Source: Streptomyces sp. Tue 6430
GTDB taxonomy: Bacteria; Actinomycetota; Actinomycetes; Streptomycetales; Streptomycetaceae
DNA length: 64,000 bases
Assembly: GCA_021568835.1 (NCBI GenBank)
Contig: JAKGSH010000010.1
Span: forward strand, 1,302,001-1,366,000
Direction of reading: 5' to 3'
The notes under the pieces were generated by a model. It did no database searches. It had not been told where the DNA came from and saw only the letters and a list, made by a program, of their open reading frames with translations. This document shows positions 17,043 through 25,441 of the stretch, in pieces (position 1 is the stretch's first letter; each line of letters begins with the position of its first letter). The position numbers and the translations under genes were made by a program.

Positions 17043-18226
17043 ATGCTGTCCGCATCATCCGCAGCGACCGTCCGAGCCACGCTCCCCGTGGTCGGCGCCG
17101 CGATCGGCGAGATCACCGAGCGCTTCTACGCCGGGCTGTTCGAGGCCCACCCGGAGCTGCTGCGGGACCTGTTCAACCGCGGCAACCAGGCCGCCGGGAC
17201 CCAGCGCCAGGCCCTCGCCGGTTCCATCGCCGCCTTCGCCACGCACCTGGTCGAGCACCCGGACAGCCGCCCCGACGCGATGCTCTCCCGCATCGCGCAC
17301 AAGCACGCCTCGCTCGGCATCGCGCCCGAGCAGTACGCCGTCGTGCACGAGCACCTCTTCGCCGCCATCGTCGCCGTGCTCGGCGAGGCGGTCACCCCGG
17401 AGGTGGCGGCAGCCTGGGACGAGGTCTACTGGCTGATGGCGAACGCGCTGATCGCCATCGAGAAGCGGCTGTACGAGGAGAGCGGCGGCGCCGACTGGCG
17501 CGCCTGGGAGGTCGTCGAGCGCGTCCCCGAGACCAGCGACGTCGTCACCTTCCGGCTGCGCCCGGTGGACGGGGGCCCGGTCCGCGACTTCCGCGCCGGC
17601 CAGTACGTCTCCGTCCGCGCCGAACTCGCCGACGGCGCCCGCCAGATACGCCAGTACAGCCTCTCCGGCGCACCCGGTGACACGCTGCGCCAGATCAGCG
17701 TCAAGCGGGTGCCGGGCGGTACGACGCCGGAGGGTGAGGTCTCGAACCACCTCCACGCGCACGTGACGGAAGGCAGCGTGCTGGAACTGTCGGAGCCGTA
17801 CGGCGACCTCGTCCTGACCGACGCCCCGGGCACCCCCCTGCTGCTCGCCTCCGCCGGCATCGGCGTGACCCCGATCACGGCGATGCTGGCCCACCTGGCG
17901 GCCGCCGGGCACCGCGCCCCGGTCACCGTGGTGCACGCCGACCGCTCCCCCGCCGAGCACGCGCTGCGCTCCGAGCACGCGGCGTACGCGGAGAAGCTCC
18001 CCGAGGCGACGGTCCACCTCTGGTACGAGCAGGACGCCCCCGAGGGCGCCCGCACCGGCCTCGCCGACCTCACGGACGTCCCGGTCGCGCCCGGCACGCA
18101 CGCGTACCTGTGCGGCCCGCTGCCGTTCATGCGCGCGGTCAGGGCCCAGCTGATCGAGAAGGGGTCGCCCCGGCGGACGTGCACTACGAGGTGTTCGGCC
18201 CGGACCTGTGGCTGGCGGCGGCCTGA
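17043..18226 (+). CDS. hmp: Flavohaemoglobin (nitric oxide dioxygenase), one apparent frameshift
   Basis: Oxidises NO to nitrate using O2 and NAD(P)H. It has about 394 aa from ATG 17043 with GAGGAGA upstream. The globin domain spans residues 1-135, with the proximal-histidine region RIAHKHASLGI. The FAD domain carries RQYSLSG near residue 195 and the NAD domain GIGVTPITAML near residue 275. The frame breaks at the GGGG run 18161-18164; one added G restores the conserved C-terminus ADVHYEVFGPDLWL. It is divergent from glnA2 with an NsrR-type operator over the promoter; the regulator gene lies 2.6 kb downstream. The gene is otherwise intact. Confidence 0.92.
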
Positions 18227-18240
18227 CGACGGCCCGCAGC

Positions 18241-18302
18241 CCGGAGGGGAGCCCCACGGACCCGTGATCTCGTGATCAGCGGTCCGGGGGGCTCCCCTCC
18301 GG
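18241..18302. terminator. Convergent terminator, hmp / sortase
   Basis: A 22-bp stem (arms 18241-18262 and 18281-18302) with a single mismatch and an 18-nt loop, between the hmp stop and the sortase stop. Confidence 0.85.
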
Positions 18303-18385
18303 CGTGCGGACGAACGTGCGGACAGGGGCGGGGGCCGGGGGGACGGGGACGGGGCGAGGTCCGGGCCGGCCCCGACGACGGCCGC

Positions 18386-19089
18386 CTACCTCACCGCGGT
18401 GAGCGTCGCGTAGACGACGACGTTGCCCTGGTATCCGGTGCGCTCGGTGTAACCGCCGCCGCAGGTGATCACGCGCAGTTCGGCCCGGCCGGAACTGCCG
18501 TAGACCTTGTCGTCGGGAAATCGTTCCTTGTCGTAGACCTCCACGGCGTCGACGGTGAAGACGGCCGTGCGCCGGTCCGCCCGGTCGACCTCGACCGTGT
18601 GGCCCTTGGCGACGGAGCCGAGGCCGTAGAAGACCCCGGGGGCGCCGGTGGGCAGGTCCACGTGTCCGGTGGTGACGGCCGTCCCGGCGGATCCGGGGGG
18701 CGTGCCCCCGCCGTACCAGCCGACGAGGCCGGGGGCGTCGGCCGGTGGGGGCTGGAGTGCCCCGACGCGTCGAGGTGCAGTTCGCCCATCGGCGCGTCCA
18801 CGCCGATGGCGGGGATCCGGAGTCGCACGGGTGGTGAGGGCCGCAGCGGCCGGACGGCCGGATCCGCCGCCGGGGCGGTGGGACCCGCGGTGGGAGCTGC
18901 CGGGGCGGTCGGGTCGGCGGTGGGGGCTGCCGGGGCGGAGAAGGCCTGGCCCGCCGAAGGCTGCGGTGGCTGCCCGTCGCGCAGCGCACCGGTCACCAGC
19001 AGCGTGCCTGTCACCACTGTCCAGGCCAGGAGTTTCGTCGAAGGGATGTACGAGGGCGTGGAAGCGCGGGTCGGGTGGCCGGGAGCCAT
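18386..19089 (-). CDS. Class E/F-type sortase, one apparent frameshift
   Basis: Membrane-anchored transpeptidase that links surface proteins to the cell wall. It has about 234 aa from ATG 19089. It consists of a short cytoplasmic tail, one membrane span (LLAWTVVTGTLLVTGAL), a 45-residue Pro/Ala/Thr linker and the sortase barrel. Catalytic residues are His in TTGHVD, Cys in VITCGGGY and a basic/aromatic segment TERTGYQGNVVVY. The frame shifts at the CCCC run 18760-18763; one added base joins HLDASG to ALQPPPADAPGLVGWYGGG. It lies downstream of the gene for its likely substrate, separated by a 9-bp repeat tract. Confidence 0.85.
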
Positions 19090-19147
19090 CGGGTTCGGGC
19101 CTCTCGCTGACGACGGGGGAGAGACGGACAGCCGTGCCGTGCGGTTC

Positions 19148-19208
19148 CCGGTGAGCCGGATGAGCCCGGTGAGCCGGATGAGCCGGATGAGCCGGATGAG
19201 CCGGATGA
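19148..19208 (-). repeat. 9-bp tandem repeat upstream of the sortase
   Basis: Seven near-identical copies of GAGCCGGAT (plus-strand sense), one with CCGGT, lie between the substrate gene stop and the sortase start. They sit in the 5' leader of the sortase gene. Confidence 0.85.
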
Positions 19209-19246
19209 GGGGGACACCGCGAGCCGGTGGGGTGGTGCGCGGGCGG

Positions 19247-19738
19247 TCAGGCGCGGTTCGCGTGCGCGCGGTGACGCGCTCGCACCAGCCAGCCGGCGGC
19301 ACCCGCGGCCAGCAGCGCCCCGCCCAGGGCGAGCTGTCCGGCCGTGTTGCCGGAGTCCCCGAAACCGGCCTCGACGGCACCGTTGGGCTGACGCTTCGTC
19401 AGCGTGTAGGAGTCCGTGAGCTTGATCCGCGGCGGGCATTTGACGGTGACGGTGTCGGTGGTGGCCCCGGTCCCGGCAGGCACCGTGAACCGGCCGGTGA
19501 GCACGCCCTTGCGCTCGCCCTCGAAGAGGTGGAACGCCCCCGCCACTTCGGACTCGCCCTTGCCGTAGGTCACGTCCGCGCCGCAGGCGTCGGTGCTGAC
19601 GGTGACCGTGAAGCCGGACGAGCCCCACCGGGAGCGGATGTCGAGACTCGAGTCACCGGCCGCGGCGGCGGCCGGGATCTGCAGCGCCAGGGCACCGACC
19701 ATCAGTCCGATGCCTACGCCAACGCGTGTGTTGCCCAA
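19247..19738 (-). CDS. Surface-anchored protein, candidate sortase substrate
   Basis: A 163-aa protein beginning at TTG 19738, supported by GGAGGA five bases upstream; no ATG/GTG is available nearby. The signal peptide runs to about residue 26 (…LQIPAAAAAGDSS), followed by a beta-rich domain with two cysteines (STDACGADV, TVKCPPRI). It ends in the sorting-signal layout: GNTAGQLALGGALLAAGAAGWL followed by the basic tail RARHRAHANRA (written here as two pieces). A canonical LPxTG or LAxTG is absent; the nearest equivalent is SGNTAG. It directly precedes a sortase gene on the same strand, which is the main reason for the assignment. Confidence 0.75.
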   Translation of the reverse strand: MGNTRVGVGIGLMVGALALQIPAAAAAGDSSLDIRSRWGSSGFTVTVSTDACGADVTYGKGESEVAGAFHLFEGERKGVLTGRFTVPAGTGATTDTVTVKCPPRIKLTDSYTLTKRQPNGAVEAGFGDSGNTAGQLALGGALLAAGAAGWLVRARHRAHANRA

Positions 19739-20083
19739 GGGGTCCTCCAGTGAAGCTTCGTCAGGTCTGCCTTACGGCGCCTCTTGCCTCCACTGATAAA
19801 ACGATTAACGCCTCGTCACCTCCGCGACGTGGCAGTTGGACAGAGGTTTCACCCGGCAGGCTTACCCGGCGCCCCCGGGAGGGCCCGGGACCGGGTCCGG
19901 ATTCGAGCCCGGGGCTCCGTCGCGGGAACGACGGCGCGAACCATGGCGCGAATGATGGCGGGAACGATGGCGGGAAAATGTCCTACAGCGCGCCGAACCT
20001 CCCCCGGGCATCGCGCATCTTCAGGTACGCAGGCGCGCACTGACCCGCGCGCCGATCCGTACGCGAGGGGAACCTGACACTTC
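19739..20083. repeat. Divergent intergenic region with a 12-bp repeat
   Basis: A 345-base region between the sortase-substrate gene and the DUF4232 gene. It contains four 12-bp units of the type GGGAACGATGGC (19924-19935, 19936-19947, 19948-19959, 19960-19971). An AT-richer stretch at 19795-19810 (GATAAAACGATTAACG) probably holds the leftward promoter. No further gene is seen. Confidence 0.6.
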
Positions 20084-20617
20084 ATGAACAGCAAGCTGAC
20101 CGCCGTGGCCCTTGCGGCCGTCGTCGTCGCCGGTGCCGCCGTCACCGCCGCACCGGCCTCGGCCGCCGCCGGACCGACCCGCTGCCACACCGCAGACCTG
20201 AAAGCCGGCTTCGCCCTGGGGGACGACGCGAAGCCGGAGATGGGGCAGAGCGAGAAGCAGACCCGGGCGTACGTCTGGTTCACCAACCGGAGCGAGCGCA
20301 CCTGCACCCTGTCCGGTTTCGCCGGTGTCGACATGGTCGGCGCGCAGAAGACCGACGGCACCTGGTCGCTGGTGCGCTCCTCCAAGAAGCCCGTGACGAT
20401 GACCCTGGAGCAGGGGGACACGGTGGACTTCGGCATCACCCTGCTCCCGGTGGCCGCGTCCACGCCGCAGACGGAGAAGTTCGTCCCGTCGAAGTTCCTG
20501 GTGACCCCGCCGAACGAGACGGCGCACTTCACCCTGCAGTGGCCGTTCGGGGGCCAGATCCTCAAGCAGGACGGCGCCACCCACCCGGCCACCTACCTCG
20601 ACCCGGTCGGGCTGTGA
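20084..20617 (+). CDS. Secreted DUF4232-domain protein
   Basis: A 177-aa secreted protein from ATG 20084 with AGGGGA about 12 bases upstream. The signal peptide is MNSKLTAVALAAVVVAGAAV with cleavage near ASAAAG. The mature part has the DUF4232 pattern of actinobacterial exported proteins: CHTADLKAGF at the start, FTNRSERTCTLSGFAGVDM, and a closing strand HFTLQWPFGGQI. Two cysteines probably pair. The function is unknown. It is monocistronic, followed by about 190 bases that end in the nsrR terminator. Confidence 0.8.
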   Translation: MNSKLTAVALAAVVVAGAAVTAAPASAAAGPTRCHTADLKAGFALGDDAKPEMGQSEKQTRAYVWFTNRSERTCTLSGFAGVDMVGAQKTDGTWSLVRSSKKPVTMTLEQGDTVDFGITLLPVAASTPQTEKFVPSKFLVTPPNETAHFTLQWPFGGQILKQDGATHPATYLDPVGL

Positions 20618-20785
20618 CCGACCGGACGGCCGCTGAGTCTCCCTTCAGAGGCGGACGCGGCCACCGCGGGATCTCCGGAACGGACTGAGACCCGCGAGCC
20701 GGCCGGCGGGCCGGAGGCCTGCCGGTCGCCCGGGCCGCGTGCCGGTGCGCCCGGTAGGGGTCCGGTCGGCGCGGGCCGCCGCGGC

Positions 20786-20809
20786 GGGTCCGGCGGGACC
20801 GCCGGGCCC
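20786..20809 (-). terminator. Terminator of nsrR
   Basis: An 11-bp stem (20786-20796 with 20799-20809), one G·T mismatch and a 2-nt loop, immediately after the nsrR stop codon at 20811-20813. Confidence 0.65.
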
Positions 20810-20810
20810 G

Positions 20811-21248
20811 TCAGACCCGCCCGGAGATCCCCAGCAGCAGCGGGCCTGTCGGGGTCGCGACGATGTCGGAGACCGTGATCGGGTCCAGTGAGGCGTAGAA
20901 GGCCTCCTGGGCCCGGCGCAGGGCGCCGCGCAGACGGCAGCCGTCGCGCAGGGGGCAGGGGGCGGCGCCCTCGCAGTCGACGACGTCGCCGTCGCCCTCG
21001 AAGGCGCGGACCACGGCGCCCACCGACGCCGTACGGCCCTCCTCCGTCAGGGCGAGGCCGCCACCCCGGCCGCGACGGGCCTCCAGGAGACCCATGTGCT
21101 GGAGTTCCGCGACGACCTTGGCCGTGTGGGTGTACGGGACCTCCATGGCGGCGGCCACGTCCCGGGTCGTCGGAGTAGTGGTCCCGTCCACCACCGCGAG
21201 CCGCATCAGCACGCGCAGTGCCAGGTCGGTGGATCGCAAGAGCCGCAT
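20811..21248 (-). CDS. nsrR: NO-sensing repressor NsrR (Rrf2 family)
   Basis: Rrf2-family [4Fe-4S] regulator of 145 aa from ATG 21248 (MRLLRSTDLALRVLMRLAVV). The ligand pattern matches S. coelicolor NsrR closely: Asp8 plus Cys92, Cys98 and Cys104 in DCEGAAPCPLRDGCRLRGAL (C-x5-C-x5-C; Cys93/99/105 and Asp8 in the characterised protein). The winged helix runs TTRDVAAAMEVPYTHTAKVV, with a basic wing ARRGRGGGLAL. NO damages the cluster and releases DNA. The promoter carries a matching operator (21278-21300), implying autoregulation, and TACCCT lies eight bases before the ATG as in a leaderless message. hmp with a similar site is 2.6 kb away. Confidence 0.88.
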   Translation of the reverse strand: MRLLRSTDLALRVLMRLAVVDGTTTPTTRDVAAAMEVPYTHTAKVVAELQHMGLLEARRGRGGGLALTEEGRTASVGAVVRAFEGDGDVVDCEGAAPCPLRDGCRLRGALRRAQEAFYASLDPITVSDIVATPTGPLLLGISGRV

Positions 21249-21277
21249 GCAGTGAAGGGTAGAGGAAACGCGCACAT

Positions 21278-21300
21278 AATGCGCATCTCAGTTACCGATT
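21278..21300 (-). promoter_or_regulatory. NsrR-type operator of nsrR
   Basis: AATGCGCATCT-C-AGTTACCGATT: an 11-1-11 imperfect repeat (seven of eleven pairs, extended by T/A at 21277/21301). It shares GCATCTCAG with the hmp site. It lies 30-52 bases upstream of the nsrR start codon. Confidence 0.6.
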
Positions 21301-21527
21301 ATCCAGGCCGTCCCGGCGCCGTTCGCGCCCGCCCACGGCTGTGACCTGCCTAGGGGTTCACCCGGTTGTCGCACTACGATCAGGGGAACCGAACGACTCG
21401 AACGACGCCCGGGCACCGTGACCGCCCCCAGACCCGGCACGCACCACGGGCAGCACAGGCACCGCACACCCCGCACGTCCCGCACGCCCCGACCTTTCCG
21501 CCCCCTTTCCCCAGAAGGACAGGCCCC

Positions 21528-22187
21528 ATGGGTTCCGCCAAGAAGGACATCAGCGCGGCGCGCCAGGCGCGCATAGAGGCGATGCGCCGTGCCGAGCGGT
21601 CGCGCGAGCGGCGCAACCGGATCCTGACGATCACGGCGAGCACCCTCGTGGTGGCCGCCCTCGTCGTCGGCACCGTGCTCCTCGTGCGGTCGCAGTCGGA
21701 CGACACCCCCTCCGCCGACGCCAAGACCTCGGGCAGCTTCGTCACCGGCTCGGACGGTGTGAAGACGTGGAAGGGCACGCTGGGCCGCACCCACGTCACC
21801 AAGTCGGTCAGCTACCCGATGGAGCCGCCGGTCGGCGGTGACCACCACCAGGCGTGGATGAACTGCGACGGGGACGTGTACGACAAGGCCCTGAACAACG
21901 TGAACGCGGTGCACTCGCTGGAGCACGGCGCGGTCTGGGTGACGTACACGAGCAAGGCGCCGAAGGCCGACGTGGAGGCGCTGGCGGCGAAGGTGAAGAA
22001 GACGCCGTACACGCTGATGAGCCCGGACGACAAGCAGGCCGATCCGATCGTGCTGACCGCCTGGGGGCACCAGCGGACGGTGACCGGGGCGAGCGACCCG
22101 AACGTGGCCACGTTCTTCGAGAAGTACGTGCAGGGCGAGCAGACGCCGGAGCCGGGCGCCGCGTGCACGGGCGGTCTGGCGAAGTGA
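21528..22187 (+). CDS. DUF3105 membrane-anchored protein
   Basis: A 219-aa protein from ATG 21528 with AGAAGGAC upstream. It has a basic N-terminus (KKDISAARQARIEAMRRAERSR shown in part: ARQARIEAMRRAERSR), one membrane span (ILTITASTLVVAALVVGTVLL), then the extracytoplasmic DUF3105 domain with PMEPPVGGDHHQAWMNCDG and SLEHGAVWVTY, rich in conserved His/Cys/Trp. A metal or copper-related role has been suggested for the family by its partner; no function is proven. The stop overlaps the next start (GTGA), so it is translationally coupled to the DUF305 gene. Confidence 0.85.
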   Translation: MGSAKKDISAARQARIEAMRRAERSRERRNRILTITASTLVVAALVVGTVLLVRSQSDDTPSADAKTSGSFVTGSDGVKTWKGTLGRTHVTKSVSYPMEPPVGGDHHQAWMNCDGDVYDKALNNVNAVHSLEHGAVWVTYTSKAPKADVEALAAKVKKTPYTLMSPDDKQADPIVLTAWGHQRTVTGASDPNVATFFEKYVQGEQTPEPGAACTGGLAK

Positions 22188-22798
22188 GGTACGCGGGAGT
22201 CGCCGTGGCCGTGGCCGGGGTGCTGGTCGCGGCCGGGGCGATCAGCTACTCCGTCGCCGGGGACAACGGCTCCGAGGTGCCCTCCGCCGAATCCGCGGAC
22301 GCCGGTTTCGCCCGGGACATGGCGGTGCACCACCAGCAGGCCGTCGAGATGTCGTACATCGTGCGCGACCGCACGAAGGACGAGGAGGTACGGCGGCTCG
22401 CCTACGACATCGCGCAGACGCAGGCCAACCAGCGCGGCATGCTGCTCGGCTGGCTCGACCTGTGGAAGCTGCCCAAGGTGTCCTCGGACGAGCCGATGGC
22501 CTGGATGGACATGGCCGGCATGGCCTCCGGCGAGGACGGCGCGCTGATGCCGGGCATGGCCACCGACACCGAGATGGAGAAGCTCGGCACGCTGAACGGC
22601 CGGCAGGCCGAGGTCTTCTACCTCCAGCTGATGACGGACCACCACCGGGGCGGCGTCCACATGGCCGAGGGCTGTGCCGACAAGTGCACGGTGGGCGTGG
22701 AGAAGCGGCTCGCGCGGGGCATGGTCGAGGCGCAGCAGTCGGAGATCGAGCTGATGGACGACATGCTCGCGGCACGGGGGGCCACGCCGCGTCCGTAG
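22184..22798 (+). CDS. DUF305 secreted/anchored protein
   Basis: A 204-aa protein from GTG 22184, overlapping the upstream stop by four bases. An N-terminal hydrophobic segment (VAVAVAGVLVAAGAISYSVAG) anchors or exports it. The DUF305 four-helix domain contains duplicated histidine motifs, MAVHHQQAVEM and MTDHHRGGVHMAE, and a methionine-rich stretch (MAWMDMAGMASGEDG, MPGMATDTEMEKL). Met/His enrichment suggests copper handling, but this is inference. The partner DUF3105 protein is co-translated. Confidence 0.85.
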   Translation: MRYAGVAVAVAGVLVAAGAISYSVAGDNGSEVPSAESADAGFARDMAVHHQQAVEMSYIVRDRTKDEEVRRLAYDIAQTQANQRGMLLGWLDLWKLPKVSSDEPMAWMDMAGMASGEDGALMPGMATDTEMEKLGTLNGRQAEVFYLQLMTDHHRGGVHMAEGCADKCTVGVEKRLARGMVEAQQSEIELMDDMLAARGATPRP

Positions 22799-22900
22799 GG
22801 CACGGAACCGCCCGACCGGGAGCGCGGCCCCGGGGCGTTTCGCGGCGGGCCCCCGGGGGACGCGTGGTGCGTGCGGTACGGGCCCCGGAGAGCAGCATCC

Positions 22901-22934
22901 AGGGGGCGCCGGGAACTCAGGTCCCGCGCCCCCT
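22901..22934 (+). terminator. Terminator after the DUF305 gene
   Basis: AGGGGGCGC-c-GGGA (22901-22914) pairs with TCCCGCGCCCCCT (22922-22934), with one bulged C and a 7-nt loop. TACACT at 22976-22981 downstream is a likely -10 for nadE. Confidence 0.6.
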
Positions 22935-23067
22935 CGCCGCGCGACCTCGCACCCCCATCGCGTCGCTCTGACGATTACACTGCCCGTGTGTCCGGAATCC
23001 GCCCTGTGCCGGCGAGACCCCGCGCGCTCGTCCGCCGTGTCCGCCCCCTTCACCCGAGGAAGCTCCG

Positions 23068-25113
23068 TTGAACTTCTGGTCGATCTACCAGCACGGCTTC
23101 GCGCGCGTCGCCGCGTGCACGGGCCACACCGTCATCGCGGACCCGCACGCCAACGCCGAGGCGGTGCTGCGCCAGGCCCGCCGGTGCGCCGGCGAGGGCG
23201 TCGCCGTCACCGTGTTCCCCGAGCTGGTGCTGTGCGGCTACTCCATCGAGGACCTGCTGCTCCAGGACGCGCTGCTCGACCAGGTCGAGGAGGCGCTGGC
23301 GGAGGTGGTGGCGGGGTCGGCGGAGCTGCTGCCGGTCCTGGTCGTCGGCGCCCCGCTGCGCCACCGCAACCGGGTCTACAACTGCGCGGTGGTCGTGCAC
23401 CGCGGGCGGGTGCTCGGTGTCGTGCCCAAGTCGTACCCGCCGAACTACCGCGAGTTCTACGAGCGCCGGCAGATCGCCGGGGGTGACGACGAGCGCGGCG
23501 GGACGATCCGGGTCGGCGGCCGGGCCGTGCCGTTCGGCGTGGACCTGCTGTTCGAGGCGGCGGACGTCCCCGGCCTTGTGCTGCACGCCGAGGTCTGCGA
23601 GGACATGTGGGTGCCGGTGCCGCCGAGCGCCGAGGCCGCCCTCGCGGGCGCGACCGTCCTCGTCAACCTCTCGGGCAGCCCGATCACGGTCGGCAGGGCC
23701 GAGGACCGCAAGCTGCTGTGCCGTTCGGCGTCCTCCCGCTGCCTCGCCGCGTACGTCTACGCGGCGGCCGGGCTCGGCGAGTCGACCACCGACCTGTCCT
23801 GGGACGGGCAGACCCTGATCTACGAGAACGGGATGCTGCTGGCGGAGTCCGACCGCTTCGCGCTCGGCGAGAGCCACGCGGTGGCCGACGTGGACCTCGA
23901 CCTGCTGCGGCAGGAGCGGATGCGGATGGGCACGTTCGACGAGAACCGCCGTACGCACGCCGCGCGGACCGGCGACTTCAGGACGGTGTCCTTCACGCTC
24001 GCCCCGCCGGCCGCCGACCTGGGGCTGCGCCGGCGCGTCGAGCGGTTCCCGTTCGTGCCCGCCGACGCCGAGCGGCTCGCCCTGGACTGCTACGAGGCGT
24101 ACAACATCCAGGTCGCCGGCCTCCAGCAGCGGCTGGCCTCGATCGGCGGCCCGAAGGTCGTCATCGGGGTGTCCGGGGGCCTCGACTCCACGCACGCGCT
24201 GATCGTCGCCGCCCGCGCGATGGACCGCGCGGGCCGGCCGCGCAGCGACATCCTGGCCTGGACCCTGCCCGGGTTCGCCACCGGCGACCACACCAAGGGC
24301 AACGCCCACAAGCTGATGCGGGCCCTCGGGGTCACGGCGGCCGAGCTGGACATCACGCCGACCGCGCGGCTGATGCTGAAGGAGATGGGCCACCCGTTCG
24401 CCTCCGGCGAGCCGGTGTACGACGTCACCTTCGAGAACGTGCAGGCGGGCCTGCGCACCGACTACCTGTTCCGGTTCGCCAACCAGCGCGGCGGCATCGT
24501 GCTGGGCACCGGCGACCTGTCGGAGCTGGCGCTCGGCTGGTCCACGTACGGCGTGGGCGACCAGATGAGCCACTACAACGTCAACTCGGGCGTGCCGAAG
24601 ACGCTGATGCAGCACCTGATCCGCTGGGTCGTCAGCAGCGAGCAGTTCGACGAGGAGACCGGCGAGGTGCTGGCCGCGATCCTCGACACCGAGATCAGCC
24701 CGGAGCTGGTGCCGGGCGAGGAGATGCAGTCCACCGAGTCCAGGATCGGCCCGTACGCGCTGCACGACTTCACCCTCTTCCAGGTGCTGCGCTACGGCTT
24801 CCGGCCGTCGAAGATCGCCTTCCTGGCCTGGCACGCCTGGCACGACGCGGAGGGCGGCGCCTGGCCGCCGGGCTTCCCCGAGGCCAAGCGGGTGGCGTAC
24901 GACCTGCCGGAGATCCGGCGCTGGCTGGAGGTGTTCTGCCGCCGCTTCTTCGCGTTCGCGCAGTTCAAGCGCTCGGCCATGCCGAACGGGCCGAAGGTCT
25001 CGGCGGGCGGTTCGCTCTCCCCGCGCGGCGACTGGCGGGCGCCGTCGGACAGTTCGGCCGAGGCCTGGCTGCGCGACCTCGCCCGCATCGACGCGGCGGT
25101 GGCGGAAGACTGA
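23068..25113 (+). CDS. nadE: Glutamine-dependent NAD+ synthetase
   Basis: The last step of NAD biosynthesis: amidation of nicotinic acid adenine dinucleotide with glutamine-derived ammonia. It has 681 aa from TTG 23068, supported by GAGGAAG six bases upstream. The N-terminal nitrilase/glutaminase domain has the Glu (FPELVLCGYS), Lys (GVVPKSYPPNYREFYE) and Cys (LHAEVCEDMW). The C-terminal synthetase domain has the PP-loop VIGVSGGLDSTHAL near residue 370 and GTGDLSELALGWSTYG. The length matches the large two-domain enzyme. It is a single gene ended by a perfect hairpin. Confidence 0.96.
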   Translation: MNFWSIYQHGFARVAACTGHTVIADPHANAEAVLRQARRCAGEGVAVTVFPELVLCGYSIEDLLLQDALLDQVEEALAEVVAGSAELLPVLVVGAPLRHRNRVYNCAVVVHRGRVLGVVPKSYPPNYREFYERRQIAGGDDERGGTIRVGGRAVPFGVDLLFEAADVPGLVLHAEVCEDMWVPVPPSAEAALAGATVLVNLSGSPITVGRAEDRKLLCRSASSRCLAAYVYAAAGLGESTTDLSWDGQTLIYENGMLLAESDRFALGESHAVADVDLDLLRQERMRMGTFDENRRTHAARTGDFRTVSFTLAPPAADLGLRRRVERFPFVPADAERLALDCYEAYNIQVAGLQQRLASIGGPKVVIGVSGGLDSTHALIVAARAMDRAGRPRSDILAWTLPGFATGDHTKGNAHKLMRALGVTAAELDITPTARLMLKEMGHPFASGEPVYDVTFENVQAGLRTDYLFRFANQRGGIVLGTGDLSELALGWSTYGVGDQMSHYNVNSGVPKTLMQHLIRWVVSSEQFDEETGEVLAAILDTEISPELVPGEEMQSTESRIGPYALHDFTLFQVLRYGFRPSKIAFLAWHAWHDAEGGAWPPGFPEAKRVAYDLPEIRRWLEVFCRRFFAFAQFKRSAMPNGPKVSAGGSLSPRGDWRAPSDSSAEAWLRDLARIDAAVAED

Positions 25114-25130
25114 CCGCCCCCTGGTGAGGG

Positions 25131-25162
25131 ACCGGGGCCGGGGACTCCTCCCCGGCCCCGGT
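25131..25162. terminator. Convergent terminator, nadE / DUF397 gene
   Basis: Perfect 14-bp stem ACCGGGGCCGGGGA (25131-25144) with 25149-25162 and loop CTCC. It directly abuts the stop codon of the leftward DUF397 gene. Confidence 0.85.
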
Positions 25163-25441
25163 TCAGCCCTTGAGCGACGCGACGAAGGGCGCCCAGGCGG
25201 CGGCACCGAGGAGCAGGGCGGGGCCGTGGGGGACCTTGGAGTCCCGGACGGGGACGAGACCGGGGATGTTGTCGGCTACCTCGACGCAGTTGCCGCCGGT
25301 GGCGTTGCTGTAGGTGGACTTGCGCCAGAGGGCGGCGCCGGGGAAGTCGGTGGCTACTTCGACGCAGTTACCGCCGTCACCGTTGCTGTAACTGCTCCTG
25401 AACCAGAGCGCTTCACTCAAGTCGATCCGGTTGCTTGTCAT
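25163..25441 (-). CDS. DUF397 protein with two tandem domains (BldB/AbaA-associated type)
   Basis: A 92-aa small protein from ATG 25441 (AGAGGATT upstream). Two DUF397 units are visible: LWFRSSYSNGDGGNCVEVAT and LWRKSTYSNATGGNCVEVAD, then a tail VRDSKVPHGPALLLG. DUF397 proteins partner with XRE regulators such as WhiJ in Streptomyces development and appear to antagonise or modify their DNA binding. The gene overlaps the end of the upstream XRE gene by 29 bases, so the two are coupled. Confidence 0.88.
   Translation of the reverse strand: MTSNRIDLSEALWFRSSYSNGDGGNCVEVATDFPGAALWRKSTYSNATGGNCVEVADNIPGLVPVRDSKVPHGPALLLGAAAWAPFVASLKG

Noticed and set aside
21854..22183. Upstream extension of the DUF305 gene into the DUF3105 gene
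   Set aside because: That part is out of frame with DUF3105 and looks like a shadow; GTG 22184 with the GTGA overlap is the natural start.
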